A DNA stretch of 64,000 bases from contig NZ_FNVT01000013.1 of the NCBI RefSeq assembly GCF_900108335.1, positions 248,001-312,000 of the forward strand, given 5' to 3'. This document shows, one piece after another, positions 43,960 through 52,893 of the stretch; the stretch's first letter is position 1, and every line of letters begins with the position of its first letter. A program made the position numbers and the translations under genes. The DNA comes from Nonomuraea solani. GTDB taxonomy: Bacteria; Actinomycetota; Actinomycetes; Streptosporangiales; Streptosporangiaceae. A model generated the notes under the pieces. That model was not told the origin of the DNA. It made no database searches and saw nothing but the letters and a program-made list of their open reading frames with translations.

Positions 43960-44484
43960 TTAGCGCTTGCTGTACTGCGGAGCCTTACGGGCCTTCTTGA
44001 GACCGTACTTCTTCCGCTCCGTGGCGCGAGCGTCACGGGTGAGGAAGCCGGCCTTCTTCAGCGGCGGGCGGTTGACCTCGACGTCCAGGATCGCCAGGGC
44101 GCGGGACAGGCCCATGCGCAGCGCGCCGGCCTGACCGGTCACGCCGCCGCCGTCGATGCGCGCGATGATGTCGAACGCCTCTTCGGCACCGAGCACCACG
44201 AAGGGCTCGTTGACGATCTGCTGGTGGACCTTGTTCGGGAAGTAGGCGTCCAGCGAACGACCGTTGATCGTCCACTTACCGGTGCCGGGGACGATGCGCA
44301 CGCGGGCGATCGCCTCCTTGCGGCGGCCGGTGCCGTACGAGTTGCCCGTGGTGACGGGCTTACGCACGGGAGCGTCAGCGCTGGCGGTGGACTCGGTGGT
44401 GTATTCGGACGGGAACTCCTCGCCGGAGAAGTCCTCCACCTCGGCCGTCTCGACGACCGTCTCGACACCAGTGGGCTCAGCCAC
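43960..44484 (-). CDS. rpsI: 30S ribosomal protein S9
   Basis: A 174-residue S9 with a ~45-residue acidic N-terminal extension (VETVVETAEVEDFSGEEFPS), common in actinobacteria. The conserved core follows (SYGTGRRKEAIARVRIVPGT) with the C-terminal KKARKAPQYSKR that contacts P-site tRNA. It is 26 nt after rplM, and the glmM start is 1 nt beyond its stop. Confidence 0.97.
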   Translation of the reverse strand: MAEPTGVETVVETAEVEDFSGEEFPSEYTTESTASADAPVRKPVTTGNSYGTGRRKEAIARVRIVPGTGKWTINGRSLDAYFPNKVHQQIVNEPFVVLGAEEAFDIIARIDGGGVTGQAGALRMGLSRALAILDVEVNRPPLKKAGFLTRDARATERKKYGLKKARKAPQYSKR

Positions 44485-44510
44485 GGTTCTCCTCTAAATC
44501 TTTCGAACTA

Positions 44511-44954
44511 CTACTGGGCGATCTGGGTGATCTCGAACGGCACCGGCTGCTGGGCCTGGTGCGGGTGATCAGAACCCGCGTAGACCTTCAGCTTCTTGGC
44601 CATCTGCCGGCCGAGGGAGTTCTTCGGCAGCATGCCCTTGACGGCCTTCTCGACTGCCTTGTCGGGACGCTTGTCCATGAGCTCGCCATAGCTGACGGAA
44701 CGCAGACCGCCCGGGTAACCGGAGTGGCGGTACGCCTTCTTCTGCTCACGCTTGTTGCCACTCAGCGCGATCTTGCCGGCGTTGATGACGATGACGAAGT
44801 CACCAGTGTCGACGTGGTTGGCAAAGATCGGCTTGTGCTTGCCGCGGAGCAGGATCGCGACGTGGCTGGCCAGCCGGCCCAGCACGACATCGGTCGCGTC
44901 GATGACGTACCACTGACGCTGGACGTCGGCGGGCTTCGGTGAGTACGTGCGCAC
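44511..44954 (-). CDS. rplM: 50S ribosomal protein L13
   Basis: A 147-residue L13 (RTYSPKPADVQRQWYVIDAT, HVDTGDFVIVINAGKIALSG, DHPHQAQQPVPFEI). GTG at 44954 is preceded by AAAGAAGG. First gene of rplM-rpsI(-glmM), with a promoter about 170 nt upstream. Confidence 0.97.
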   Translation of the reverse strand: MRTYSPKPADVQRQWYVIDATDVVLGRLASHVAILLRGKHKPIFANHVDTGDFVIVINAGKIALSGNKREQKKAYRHSGYPGGLRSVSYGELMDKRPDKAVEKAVKGMLPKNSLGRQMAKKLKVYAGSDHPHQAQQPVPFEITQIAQ

Positions 44955-45123
44955 GGTCGTAGCCTTCTTTATGCTCGCGTCTTCGGCGCTGTCGGATGCG
45001 ACAGCTACATTGGTCGGTCGGTGCGGGCACACGACGGCCCGGACCTTCCGTCTCCTCAGCATGGGAGATGACGCCGGACGCGCCGCGCAATGGTCACGTT
45101 GGACCCGTGCACACAACGAACCT

Positions 45124-45153
45124 AAGCTACCCGCCCGGAGGCGTGCTGGTCAA
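45124..45153 (-). promoter_or_regulatory. Promoter of rplM-rpsI and ~160-nt leader
   Basis: Minus strand TTGACC (45148-45153), 18 nt, TAGCTT (45124-45129). The predicted start near 45117 gives a leader of about 160 nt in the 306-nt gap 44955-45260, which otherwise holds only the short plus-strand upstream region of the CAP gene. Confidence 0.6.
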
Positions 45154-45260
45154 AAGACCGGTAACCAACCAGGAGTCTACCTGACCTCAGAACGGTTCGG
45201 TTTCGTTTCCCTGGGACCCCTTCTTTCTCAGGACCAGACATCCCTATCGTTGGTGTCGGT

Positions 45261-46031
45261 ATGTGGCAGAACTCTCACACCCGGCAAAACCAGCGTGGCC
45301 CTCGGCGCCGGAGTCGCCTGGGTGTGCTGACCTGCCTCATGGCGGTGCTGTTCACCGGCGTACTGATCGGCCGGCTCGCCGGCGACGCCGAACCCGCCCG
45401 CCACGTCTACCTCAACGAAACGGCCCCACCGGCGGCCGCCACGGCCAACCCCGCGCCGACCACCAAGCAGCGGGTGCAGCCGCAGGCCGAGCGGATTCCG
45501 CGGGGGATCACCACCAGGAAGGTGCCGCACGGCTCGGCCGCGCCCACGCCGTCCAAGACGCCGCGGGACCAGATTCCCGGCTTCAACACGCAGGACGACC
45601 CTTCGGTGGTGCTCGGCGACGAGCAGGGCGTCGACTCCGGGGTGCAGGTGCTCGCGGGGCTGGGGTCCCGGGTCGTCTCGCTGACCAACGCCGCGCGGGC
45701 CAGGTACGGGTGCGGGCCGCTGAGGGTGAACGATGGGCTTACGCGGTCGGCTCGTACACATTCGCTGGAGATGGCCCGTACCGGGCAACTCGCCCACAAC
45801 TCCCCAGACGGCTCTTCTCCTTGGGATCGCATGGAACGGGCCGGCTACCTCTTCGGCGCCGCCGAGAACATCGGTGCCGGGTACAACACGCCTGAAGAGG
45901 CCGTACGCGGCTGGATGGACAGCCGCGACCACCGCAAGAACATCCTGAACTGCCGCCTGAAGGCCATCGGCGTGGGCGTCGCGTCCGGCCCCGGCGGACC
46001 ATGGTGGACACAGGACTTCGGAACCCAATGA
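45261..46031 (+). CDS. Secreted/membrane-anchored CAP-domain protein
   Basis: A 256-residue protein. After a basic start (RQNQRGPRRRSRLG), one hydrophobic segment (~21-40, VLTCLMAVLFTGVLIG) anchors it. A Pro/Thr-rich linker spans ~50-125, and residues ~135-256 form a CAP domain (SLTNAARARYGCGPLRV, HSLEMARTGQLAHNSPDG, ENIGAGYNTPEEAVRGWMDS, HRKNIL). The conserved His and Glu of the CAP cavity are present. CAP proteins of bacteria are extracellular with roles from wall remodelling to lipid binding. The next gene, a giant surface-exposed protein, starts only 24 nt later, so the two may form a unit. Confidence 0.88.
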   Translation: MWQNSHTRQNQRGPRRRSRLGVLTCLMAVLFTGVLIGRLAGDAEPARHVYLNETAPPAAATANPAPTTKQRVQPQAERIPRGITTRKVPHGSAAPTPSKTPRDQIPGFNTQDDPSVVLGDEQGVDSGVQVLAGLGSRVVSLTNAARARYGCGPLRVNDGLTRSARTHSLEMARTGQLAHNSPDGSSPWDRMERAGYLFGAAENIGAGYNTPEEAVRGWMDSRDHRKNILNCRLKAIGVGVASGPGGPWWTQDFGTQ

Positions 46032-46055
46032 CGAACATCACGGTAATGTCGCCGC

Positions 46056-48530
46056 ATGGTTTCCAACGGCCATGACGAACGCGAGAACGGCAAGGGCGGC
46101 GCCCCACCAGGTACGGGCGGCGCTCCCTATGGGATGGGCGGCGGCCCGCGGGAGCCAGGCAGCGCTTTCCGGCCCGCAGGGCCCTCACCTGCCGCGGGAG
46201 GCACTCCTAACGGGGGCGGCTTCTTCAGCGGCGACTCCTTCAACACCCCTGCCGACGACCCGCCCAGCGGCCCGTTCGGCGACCCGTCTGACGGCCCATC
46301 TGGCGACCCGTCTGGCGGCGACCCCTTCGACGGCCCCTCCGGCAGAGGTCTCTCCGGCGGCGACCCGCTCACCGACCCCCTCGGCGGCCCGACCGGCGGA
46401 AGCCGACGCGGCGGGAGCAACCCCTTCGATGACTCGCCCAACAACGGCGGCTCCTTCGGTAGCGACCCGCTCACCGACCCACTCGGCGGCCCAACCGGCA
46501 GAGGCCGACGCGGCGGAAGCGACCCCCTGAGCGGCCCATCCAACGACGGCGGCTCCTTCGGCAGCCCCTCCGGCGGCGACCCGCTCAACGACCCCCTCGG
46601 CAGCCCGACCCGCGGAAACCGACGCGGTGGGAGCGATCCCTTTGGCGGCACGCCCAGCGGCGGCGCCCCGATCGGCGGAAACCGACCTGGCGGGAGCGAC
46701 CCCTTCAACGACCCGCCCAACGACGGCGGCTCCTTCGGCAGCGACCCACTCGGCGGCCCCACCGGCGGAAACCGACGCGGCGGAGGCGACCCCCTGAGCG
46801 GCCCATCCAACGGCGGCAGCCCCTCCGGCGGCGACCCGCTCAACGACCCCCTCGGCAGCCCGGCCGGCAGAAACCGGCCTGGCGGAAGCATCCCCCTAGG
46901 CGCTCCGATCGGCGACGGCCGACCTGGCGGACGCGACCCCTTCGACGGGCCGCCCAACGGCGGCGACTTCTTCGGCGGCGGCGCGCCCCGGGGCGACTCT
47001 TTCGGTGGCCCACCCAACGGCGGCGGCCCGGCTGGCAGAGGACGACCAGGCGGTGGCCCGTCCGACGGGGGCGACCCCTTCAGCGGTCCATCCGGCGGAC
47101 GTCGGTCCGGTGAAGGCCCTTCCGGTGACAACTCCGGTGGCGGCAACTTCTTCGGCGGCCCGTCCGGCGGAGGGCGACCTGGCGGAGACGACCCCTTTGG
47201 CGGCCCACCCGGCAGAGGCCGACCAGGCGGCGGCCCCGGCGGCCCCTCCGGCGGAGGCCCTTCCGGTGGTGGCCCCGGTGGCCCCTCCAGCGGCGGCCCA
47301 TCCGGGGGAGGTCCCTCCGATGGCGGCGGCTTCTTCGGCGGTGGCCCGTCCGATGGAGGGCGACCTGGCAGAAGGCGGTCCGGCGGTGACGACCCCTTTG
47401 GCGGCCCGTCCGGCGGAGGCCGAGCCGGCGGAGGCCCCTCGGGCGGCCGAGGTCCTTCCGGTGGCCCAGGTCCCTCCGGCGGCGATCCCTTCAGGGGTGA
47501 CCCCTTCGCAGGTGGATCTTTCGGCAACGCGCCCGGCAGCGGACCGCCACCCGGCGGACCCGGAGGACCCGGTGGTGGACCGTCCGGTGACGAGCCTCCC
47601 TCGGGCCGTAAGGGCCGCCGTGGCCGCAAGGACCGGGACGCCGACGACGACCCCCTGAAGCCGGACGGCAAGAAGGCGGGCGCCGACAAGTCGGATGCCG
47701 ACCAGCCGGGCGGCGAGAAGTCCGGAGGCCGGAAGGCCAAGAAGGCGGAAAAGGCGGAGTCACAGAAGACGGCCGCCCCCCAGAGCAGAGTCGGCTGGAG
47801 CCCCTACGACGAGGATTCCCGCTCGCGCGCCCCGCTGTGGTTCGCGCTCGGCGGTGTCCTGGTGCTCGGCCTGCTCGGCGGCGGTCTGGCCCTGATGTGG
47901 AACGCCGACCCGCCCGTCACCGCCGAGACCGAGACCCCGCGCCAGACCTCGGCCCCGCTGCCGTCGGTCCCGCCCGGCAAGTTCGGCTTCGCCACCAACC
48001 GCAGCACCGACCCCGAACCGATCACGGTCAAGGAGGTCTTCGGCAAGAAGAAGAAGTTCACGGTGTCGGGCCGCTCGTACGAGATGACGATCACCAGCAA
48101 GGACAAGAAGTGCAACGACGGCGCCCTCGGGGACACCCTGCAGAAGGCGCTCAAGTCCGCCAAGTGCAACCAGTTCCTGCGCGCCAGCTTCCGTGACAAG
48201 GCCGGCAAGGTCATCGGTACGGTCGGCGTGGCCAACCTCAGCACCGGCAAGAACGCCAGCAAGGTGGCCAAGGCGGGCAACACCAAGAACTACGTCAAGC
48301 CGCTGGCGGGCAAGGACACCGTCACCAAGTTCCTCGGCTCGGGCAGTGGTGGCGCCAGGGTGTCCACGTATGGCCACTTCGCCATCTTGGTCTGGTTCCA
48401 GAACAAGGACGGCACGAAACCCGACTCGAAGGGCTCGAAGCGGATCGCCGAAGCCATCAACGACATCACCAAGGCGACCGTGTTCACGGCTCTGGACAAC
48501 CGTTCGCTCACCGGAAACCCCGCGAGCTAA
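46056..48530 (+). CDS. Giant low-complexity Gly/Pro/Ser/Asp protein with one membrane segment and an exodomain (paralogue 1)
   Basis: An 824-residue protein. Residues ~1-500 are intrinsically disordered Gly/Pro/Ser/Asp/Arg repeats (PFGDPSDGPSGDPSGGDPFD, GGSDPLSGPSNDGGSFGSD; later GGPSGGGPSGGGPGGPSS). Residues ~500-590 are Lys/Asp-rich (GRKGRRGRKDRDADDDPLKP). A membrane segment lies at ~594-616 (LWFALGGVLVLGLLGGGLAL). Residues ~620-824 form an exported domain with two cysteines 17 residues apart (KKCNDGALGDTLQKALKSAK then C). The topology is N-in, C-out. The C-terminal domain is homologous to that of the next gene. Function is unknown; the disordered cytosolic tail could be a scaffold. Starts ATG at 46056, 24 nt after the CAP gene. 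Confidence 0.82.
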   Translation: MVSNGHDERENGKGGAPPGTGGAPYGMGGGPREPGSAFRPAGPSPAAGGTPNGGGFFSGDSFNTPADDPPSGPFGDPSDGPSGDPSGGDPFDGPSGRGLSGGDPLTDPLGGPTGGSRRGGSNPFDDSPNNGGSFGSDPLTDPLGGPTGRGRRGGSDPLSGPSNDGGSFGSPSGGDPLNDPLGSPTRGNRRGGSDPFGGTPSGGAPIGGNRPGGSDPFNDPPNDGGSFGSDPLGGPTGGNRRGGGDPLSGPSNGGSPSGGDPLNDPLGSPAGRNRPGGSIPLGAPIGDGRPGGRDPFDGPPNGGDFFGGGAPRGDSFGGPPNGGGPAGRGRPGGGPSDGGDPFSGPSGGRRSGEGPSGDNSGGGNFFGGPSGGGRPGGDDPFGGPPGRGRPGGGPGGPSGGGPSGGGPGGPSSGGPSGGGPSDGGGFFGGGPSDGGRPGRRRSGGDDPFGGPSGGGRAGGGPSGGRGPSGGPGPSGGDPFRGDPFAGGSFGNAPGSGPPPGGPGGPGGGPSGDEPPSGRKGRRGRKDRDADDDPLKPDGKKAGADKSDADQPGGEKSGGRKAKKAEKAESQKTAAPQSRVGWSPYDEDSRSRAPLWFALGGVLVLGLLGGGLALMWNADPPVTAETETPRQTSAPLPSVPPGKFGFATNRSTDPEPITVKEVFGKKKKFTVSGRSYEMTITSKDKKCNDGALGDTLQKALKSAKCNQFLRASFRDKAGKVIGTVGVANLSTGKNASKVAKAGNTKNYVKPLAGKDTVTKFLGSGSGGARVSTYGHFAILVWFQNKDGTKPDSKGSKRIAEAINDITKATVFTALDNRSLTGNPAS
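46190..47610 (+). repeat. In-frame low-complexity coding repeats (Gly/Pro/Ser/Asp)
   Basis: About 1.4 kb of degenerate in-frame repetition. The first half uses ~25-30-residue modules around DPLxxPLGGPTGxxRRGGSDP; the second half shortens to GGPSGGG-type units. DNA-level identity between modules is high enough to allow slippage or recombination. It has no spacers or conserved repeat length, so it is not CRISPR. Confidence 0.85.
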
Positions 48531-48630
48531 AACGGCTTTGTGTGGCTTATGGGGCCAAAGAGCTCGGCTGTTGCCTCTGGGAACGCCCATACCGACATAA
48601 CGATCTCGCTACTCTCGCTAGGCTCCAGCT

Positions 48631-51600
48631 ATGCGTGGCCAGGAACCCGGGTCTGAGCACGATCGCAGGGAAGCCGACCGCTCGGCTACTCCCGCGACGC
48701 CACCGCCGAGCTTCGGCCAGACCAGCGGGCGAGACGTTCCACCGGCGTACCCCCTTTCCGATGAGGCAGCGGACGCCGAGCCGCGCCCTGCCATTCCCAT
48801 TTTCCAGGGATCGCCACCCGATCTCCCCGACCCGACGGAGCCGCCCGGCGCCCAGCCATGGGAGGTCCCGGCCGACGAGGCCGCCCCCTACGACTGGTTC
48901 GCCGACGACGCCCACACGGACCCCGGCCATTCCCCCAGCACCAACCCACCCCACACCCCCTCAACCCACCCCCACAGCAACAACCCCCACCCCATCCGCA
49001 ACACCCCGGGCCTGTCACAGCCCGACCAAACCCGCCCGGCCCACCTCCACGCCGCCGACCTCCACGCCGTCGACTCCCCCCGACCGGCCGACCTCCACGG
49101 CGCCGGCTCCCCCGAACCGGACGCAACCCGGCCGGGCCACCTCCACGACGCCAGCCCATGGCTCCGCGACCGAACTCAGGCCGACGGTCCCGGCCTCACC
49201 GACCCATCGCGGCCCGAGCTACCACGACCAGGTCTCCACGACACCGGGCCATCGCACGCCGACCAAACCCGGCCCGGTCACCTCCACGAGGCCAACCCCT
49301 GGCACCCCGACCGAACCCGGCCCGGCGCTCCCGGCGACGCCGACCCGTCACAGCCCGACCAGACCCGCCCCGGCCGCCTCCACGACGCCCTGCCACCGCA
49401 GTCGGGGCGCGCCCAGAACGAGCAACCGGGGCCGTTCGAGCCCGGTCCGCTGCCCGGACGAACTCACGGCCCAAGCCCCTGGGACCAGCCCGAGACCCCC
49501 GGCCGTCGGCCAACCGACCCCGAACAGTCCTCAGGCCGCTGGCCGGTCGGCCCCGAACAGCCGAGTCACTGGTCCGCCGGGACCGACGAGCCAAGCCACT
49601 GGCCGACCGGCCCCCAGGAGCAGGACCGCTGGTCGGCCAACTCCGAGGAGCCGGGCCGCTGGCCGGCCGAGCCCGGGGAGCCGAGCCGCTGGTCGGCCGA
49701 ACGCGAGGAGCCGAGCCGCTTGCCGATCGAGCCCGGGGAGCCGGGCCACTGGCCGGCCGAACAAGGGGAGCCGAGCCGCTTGCCGATCGAGCCCGGGAAG
49801 CCAGCCCACTGGCCGGCCGAACAAGGGGAGCCAGGTCGTTGGCCGGTTGAGTCCGAGCGGTCGGCTGCACCCCAGGAGCCGGGCCCCTGGTCAGCCGAGT
49901 CCGAGCAGTCGGCTGAGTCCCAGCCCGGTCGCTGGTCGGCTGGGGCTGAGGAGCCGGGGCGGTGGCCGGTTGAGCCTGTGGTGCCTGGTGCGCCGTCGTG
50001 GGAGCCGCCGCCGGCGTTCACTGCCGCCGCCGCAGGCATGCCCGTGTGGCCGGCGCCCCTCACCGATCCGCATGCCATGCCGCCCTGGCCCGCCGCCACG
50101 GGTGAGCTGGAGGCCGAGCCGGACAGCGACGAGCCGAGCCTCCCCCCGCCCTTCGATCCGAACGCCACCAACCCGGAGGGCTTCACCCTCCCGGCGCCCT
50201 TCTTCAACCCCGACGCCACCAACCATTTCGACGCCGACGCCACCAACCGGGCACTGACCCGCCCCGAAGCGCCGCAACCCGGCACACCCGACGCCGACGC
50301 CCCCCAGCAGGCCATACCCGGCGCGCTCCCTCCCCACGCCGGCGCCCCCCAGCAGGCCGCGCCCGGGACACTCCCTCCCGGCGCCATCTCCTCGAACGCA
50401 CCCGCGTCCGGAGTTCATGCGGCCGGCGCCTTCTCAGGCCCGCCCGCACCCGGCACCACCCCGGCCGGCGACTCCCCGGGCTCACCCGCTCCCGGCACTC
50501 CCCCACCCGGAGCGCCCACGTCAGGTCCGCCGCAGTCGGGCGCCACGCCGTCAAGCGCCGCCCCATCTGCTCCGTCCCAGTCAGGCACCACGTCGTCGAT
50601 AGCCGCCGCCCTGTCTGGCCGGTCCCAGTCGGACCCGTCCCAGCCCAACGCCCTCCCGTCCGGCGCCCCTGCGTCCGGCGGCCCAGCGTCAAGTCCGCCC
50701 CAGCCAGGAAACGCCCATCCCAGCGATTTCCACCCCGGTGACGCCCAATCCGGAGACACCCTGCCGGGAGATATCCGGCCAAAAGACACCCAGCCAAGGG
50801 ATACTGGCGGCGCCCCAACCCCGAAGGCCCCAGAGCACCACAAGGGCCCTCACCTGTCAGCCCCCGTGGCGGCCGATCACGCCGTACCCGATCAGGCCGA
50901 CCCCCAGTCGTTCACCCACGAGGACATCACCCGCCCAGCGGCGAAGTCCCCAGACGCCACCCAACCGGCCCACTACTTCGACCCCGACGCCGCCAAGCAC
51001 GACGCCAAGCAGGACGCCACGGCGAACCCGCACCACAACCCATCCGCCCACCCCCCGGAGCCAGGCGACGTACCCGTCTGGCCCCCCATCCCCCCGACCG
51101 GTGACAAACTGCCCGAGCTGCCGTTCCCCAGAGAGACTTGGGGCCAGAAGCCAACGACCTCGCTCAACCTGCCCACACCCCCCGGAGGTAGCCCGGCCTT
51201 CCCACCTGGAGCGTTCAAACAACCCCCGTTCCAGACCCCACCCCCGCCCCCAGCCCCCCCGGGCAAGAGCAAACGGGCTCTGTTCGTGACGCTGGGCGCG
51301 CTGGCCCTGGCCGGCGTGGCGACCGGTGGCTTCTTCGCCTACCAGGCCGTGAACAAGCCCACCACGGCCGCCGCCCGCCCGTCCGCCCCCGCGCGAACGG
51401 AGGCGCCGAGCACCCTTCCGTCCACAGACGGGGCGGGAACGTCGATGCTCAACTCCGAGCAGACCGACCCGCAGAAGTTGTCGCTGTCGGAGGCGTTCCC
51501 GAAGAAGAAGGTGACGGCGGAGGGCACGACGTTCACCCGGGTCAAGGCCCACATGGAGACGACCTGCGACAAGGCCGCCATGGGCGCGTTCGCCGACGCG

Positions 51601-51972
51601 CTGAAGGCGCAGAAGTGCAGCCGTGTCCTGCGCGCCACCTACGTGGACGCCAAGCGCCGCTACGCCGTCACCACGGGCATCGCCGTGCTTCCCGACAAGG
51701 ACGCCGCCGCCACCGCCGACCAGGCCAAGGACCTGGCGCGCAACGTGTGGTTCCGCCCGCTCCCCGGCGCCGCCGGCTCGGGTGGCGAGCGGGTGCACAT
51801 TGCGGGCGGGTACGCGGCCGGCCTGGTGTGGGGCCGCTACATCGTCTTCAGCTACGCCACCCACACCGACGGCCACACCCCGAAGGCGGAGGACAAGACG
51901 TTGCCCAAGGTCAGCGGCGCGTTCCGGGACCAGACCTCACTCGTTCTCGAACGCCGCATCACCAAGGGCTGA
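48631..51972 (+). CDS. Giant Pro-rich repeat protein with one membrane segment and an exodomain (paralogue 2)
   Basis: A 1113-residue protein built like the preceding one. Residues 1-~880 are disordered and Pro-rich with several repeat types: DQTRPGHLHEANPW-like units (~130-260), eleven exact-period decapeptides with Trp (~301-410, EPSRWSAERE type), and Pro/Ser/Gly/Ala stretches. A membrane segment is at ~882-905 (LFVTLGALALAGVATGGFFA). The C-terminal ~200 residues are outside and hold the same Cys-(16)-Cys helix segment (TTCDKAAMGAFADALKAQKC) and GSGGERVHIAGGYAAGLVW. The two proteins share domain order and exodomain but not tail sequence. The 3' end overlaps the convergent truA by 36 nt. Function is unknown. 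Confidence 0.82.
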   Translation: MRGQEPGSEHDRREADRSATPATPPPSFGQTSGRDVPPAYPLSDEAADAEPRPAIPIFQGSPPDLPDPTEPPGAQPWEVPADEAAPYDWFADDAHTDPGHSPSTNPPHTPSTHPHSNNPHPIRNTPGLSQPDQTRPAHLHAADLHAVDSPRPADLHGAGSPEPDATRPGHLHDASPWLRDRTQADGPGLTDPSRPELPRPGLHDTGPSHADQTRPGHLHEANPWHPDRTRPGAPGDADPSQPDQTRPGRLHDALPPQSGRAQNEQPGPFEPGPLPGRTHGPSPWDQPETPGRRPTDPEQSSGRWPVGPEQPSHWSAGTDEPSHWPTGPQEQDRWSANSEEPGRWPAEPGEPSRWSAEREEPSRLPIEPGEPGHWPAEQGEPSRLPIEPGKPAHWPAEQGEPGRWPVESERSAAPQEPGPWSAESEQSAESQPGRWSAGAEEPGRWPVEPVVPGAPSWEPPPAFTAAAAGMPVWPAPLTDPHAMPPWPAATGELEAEPDSDEPSLPPPFDPNATNPEGFTLPAPFFNPDATNHFDADATNRALTRPEAPQPGTPDADAPQQAIPGALPPHAGAPQQAAPGTLPPGAISSNAPASGVHAAGAFSGPPAPGTTPAGDSPGSPAPGTPPPGAPTSGPPQSGATPSSAAPSAPSQSGTTSSIAAALSGRSQSDPSQPNALPSGAPASGGPASSPPQPGNAHPSDFHPGDAQSGDTLPGDIRPKDTQPRDTGGAPTPKAPEHHKGPHLSAPVAADHAVPDQADPQSFTHEDITRPAAKSPDATQPAHYFDPDAAKHDAKQDATANPHHNPSAHPPEPGDVPVWPPIPPTGDKLPELPFPRETWGQKPTTSLNLPTPPGGSPAFPPGAFKQPPFQTPPPPPAPPGKSKRALFVTLGALALAGVATGGFFAYQAVNKPTTAAARPSAPARTEAPSTLPSTDGAGTSMLNSEQTDPQKLSLSEAFPKKKVTAEGTTFTRVKAHMETTCDKAAMGAFADALKAQKCSRVLRATYVDAKRRYAVTTGIAVLPDKDAAATADQAKDLARNVWFRPLPGAAGSGGERVHIAGGYAAGLVWGRYIVFSYATHTDGHTPKAEDKTLPKVSGAFRDQTSLVLERRITKG
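49531..49860 (+). repeat. Eleven tandem 30-nt (decapeptide) coding repeats
   Basis: Eleven consecutive 30-nt units, each encoding x-P-x-R/H-W-(P/S)-x-E-x-(E/G); in two units Trp is replaced by Leu. Some units are nearly identical at DNA level (the 60-nt pair at 49711-49770 and 49771-49830). This points to recent tandem duplication inside the disordered region of paralogue 2. Confidence 0.9.
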
Positions 51973-52818
51973 CGCAGCGGTACGCACTCGCCGCGTGGCC
52001 ACGGCCCGCGCGGCGAGTTCCGCCTCCGGCGGGTAACCCACCTCTTCCAGGCACAGCCCGTGCGCGGGCGCCACGTGCACACCGGAGTCGCGTACGGCCC
52101 TGGCCAGCACCTCCCCGGGCCACTCCACCGGCCGCCGCCCATCACCGGCGGCCAGCAGCGAGCCGACCAGCGCGCGCACCATCGAGTGGCAGAACGCGTC
52201 CGCCACAACGGTGGCCACCAGCACCCCGTCCGGCGAACGTACCCACTCCAGCCGCTGCAACTCCCTGATCGTCGTGGCCCCTTCGCGCTTCTTGCAGAAG
52301 GCCGCGAAGTCGTGCTCCCCGAGCAGCCGCGCGGCGGCCGCGTTGAGCGCGCCCAGATCGAGGGGCCGGTTGTGCCAGACCACGTCACGCCGCCGCAGCG
52401 GGTCGACGCCTCCCGCCGCGTCGCCCACCCGGTACGCGTACCGCCGGAACATCGCCGAGAATCGCGCGTCAAAGCCCTCAGGAGCCACCGTAACCCGATA
52501 AATCCGTACGTCGAGGGGCAGGACACCCCCAAGCCGCCGCACGAGCGCAGCGAGCCGCTCATCGACGCCCAGAGGCCCCCGGTTCCCGTCGAGCTCCCCC
52601 AGCGACTCCTCCGGCACGTCCACGTGAGCCACCTGCCCCCGCGCGTGCACCCCGGCATCGGTACGCCCGGCCACGGTCAGCATGACCGGCTCCCCGAGCC
52701 GCAGAATCCGCCCGAGCGCCTGCTCGATCTCGCCCTGGACCGTACGCAGCCCAGGCTGCCTGGCCCAGCCGGAGAAGTCGGTGCCGTCGTACCCGAGGTC
52801 GAGGCGGAGCCGTACCAC
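51937..52818 (-). CDS. truA: tRNA pseudouridine(38-40) synthase
   Basis: Modifies uridines 38-40 of the anticodon arm. The product is 293 residues with catalytic Asp54 (VAGRTDAGVHARGQVAHVD) and the C-terminal FCHSMVRALVGSLLAAGDG. The start is GTG at 52818. It overlaps the convergent giant-protein gene by 36 nt at the 3' end. Downstream of the rpoA-rplQ operon in the usual actinobacterial order, but separated from rplQ by a terminator hairpin. Confidence 0.95.
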   Translation of the reverse strand: MVRLRLDLGYDGTDFSGWARQPGLRTVQGEIEQALGRILRLGEPVMLTVAGRTDAGVHARGQVAHVDVPEESLGELDGNRGPLGVDERLAALVRRLGGVLPLDVRIYRVTVAPEGFDARFSAMFRRYAYRVGDAAGGVDPLRRRDVVWHNRPLDLGALNAAAARLLGEHDFAAFCKKREGATTIRELQRLEWVRSPDGVLVATVVADAFCHSMVRALVGSLLAAGDGRRPVEWPGEVLARAVRDSGVHVAPAHGLCLEEVGYPPEAELAARAVATRRVRTAASALGDAAFENE

Positions 52819-52841
52819 GATGATCCTCCCTGGATATGGAA

Positions 52842-52877
52842 ACGGGCCCGGACCCCCGTCAGGGGATCCGGGCCCGT
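52842..52877 (-). terminator. Terminator of the rpoA-rplQ operon
   Basis: A 10-bp GC stem (52842-52851 with 52868-52877) extended by further C/G pairing inside, 17 nt beyond the rplQ stop and before truA. Confidence 0.7.
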
Positions 52878-52893
52878 CAGCCGGCCTGAAAGA

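Noticed and set aside
46127..47740. Pro/Gly-rich open frame antisense to the first giant protein
   Set aside because: Mirror of the sense repeats (GGP on one strand gives GPP on the other); no start context and no domain.
46190..49998. Non-coding satellite or sequencing artefact in the low-complexity regions
   Set aside because: Frame is maintained for 2.5 and 3.3 kb with consistent codon usage, and both genes end in a structured homologous domain.
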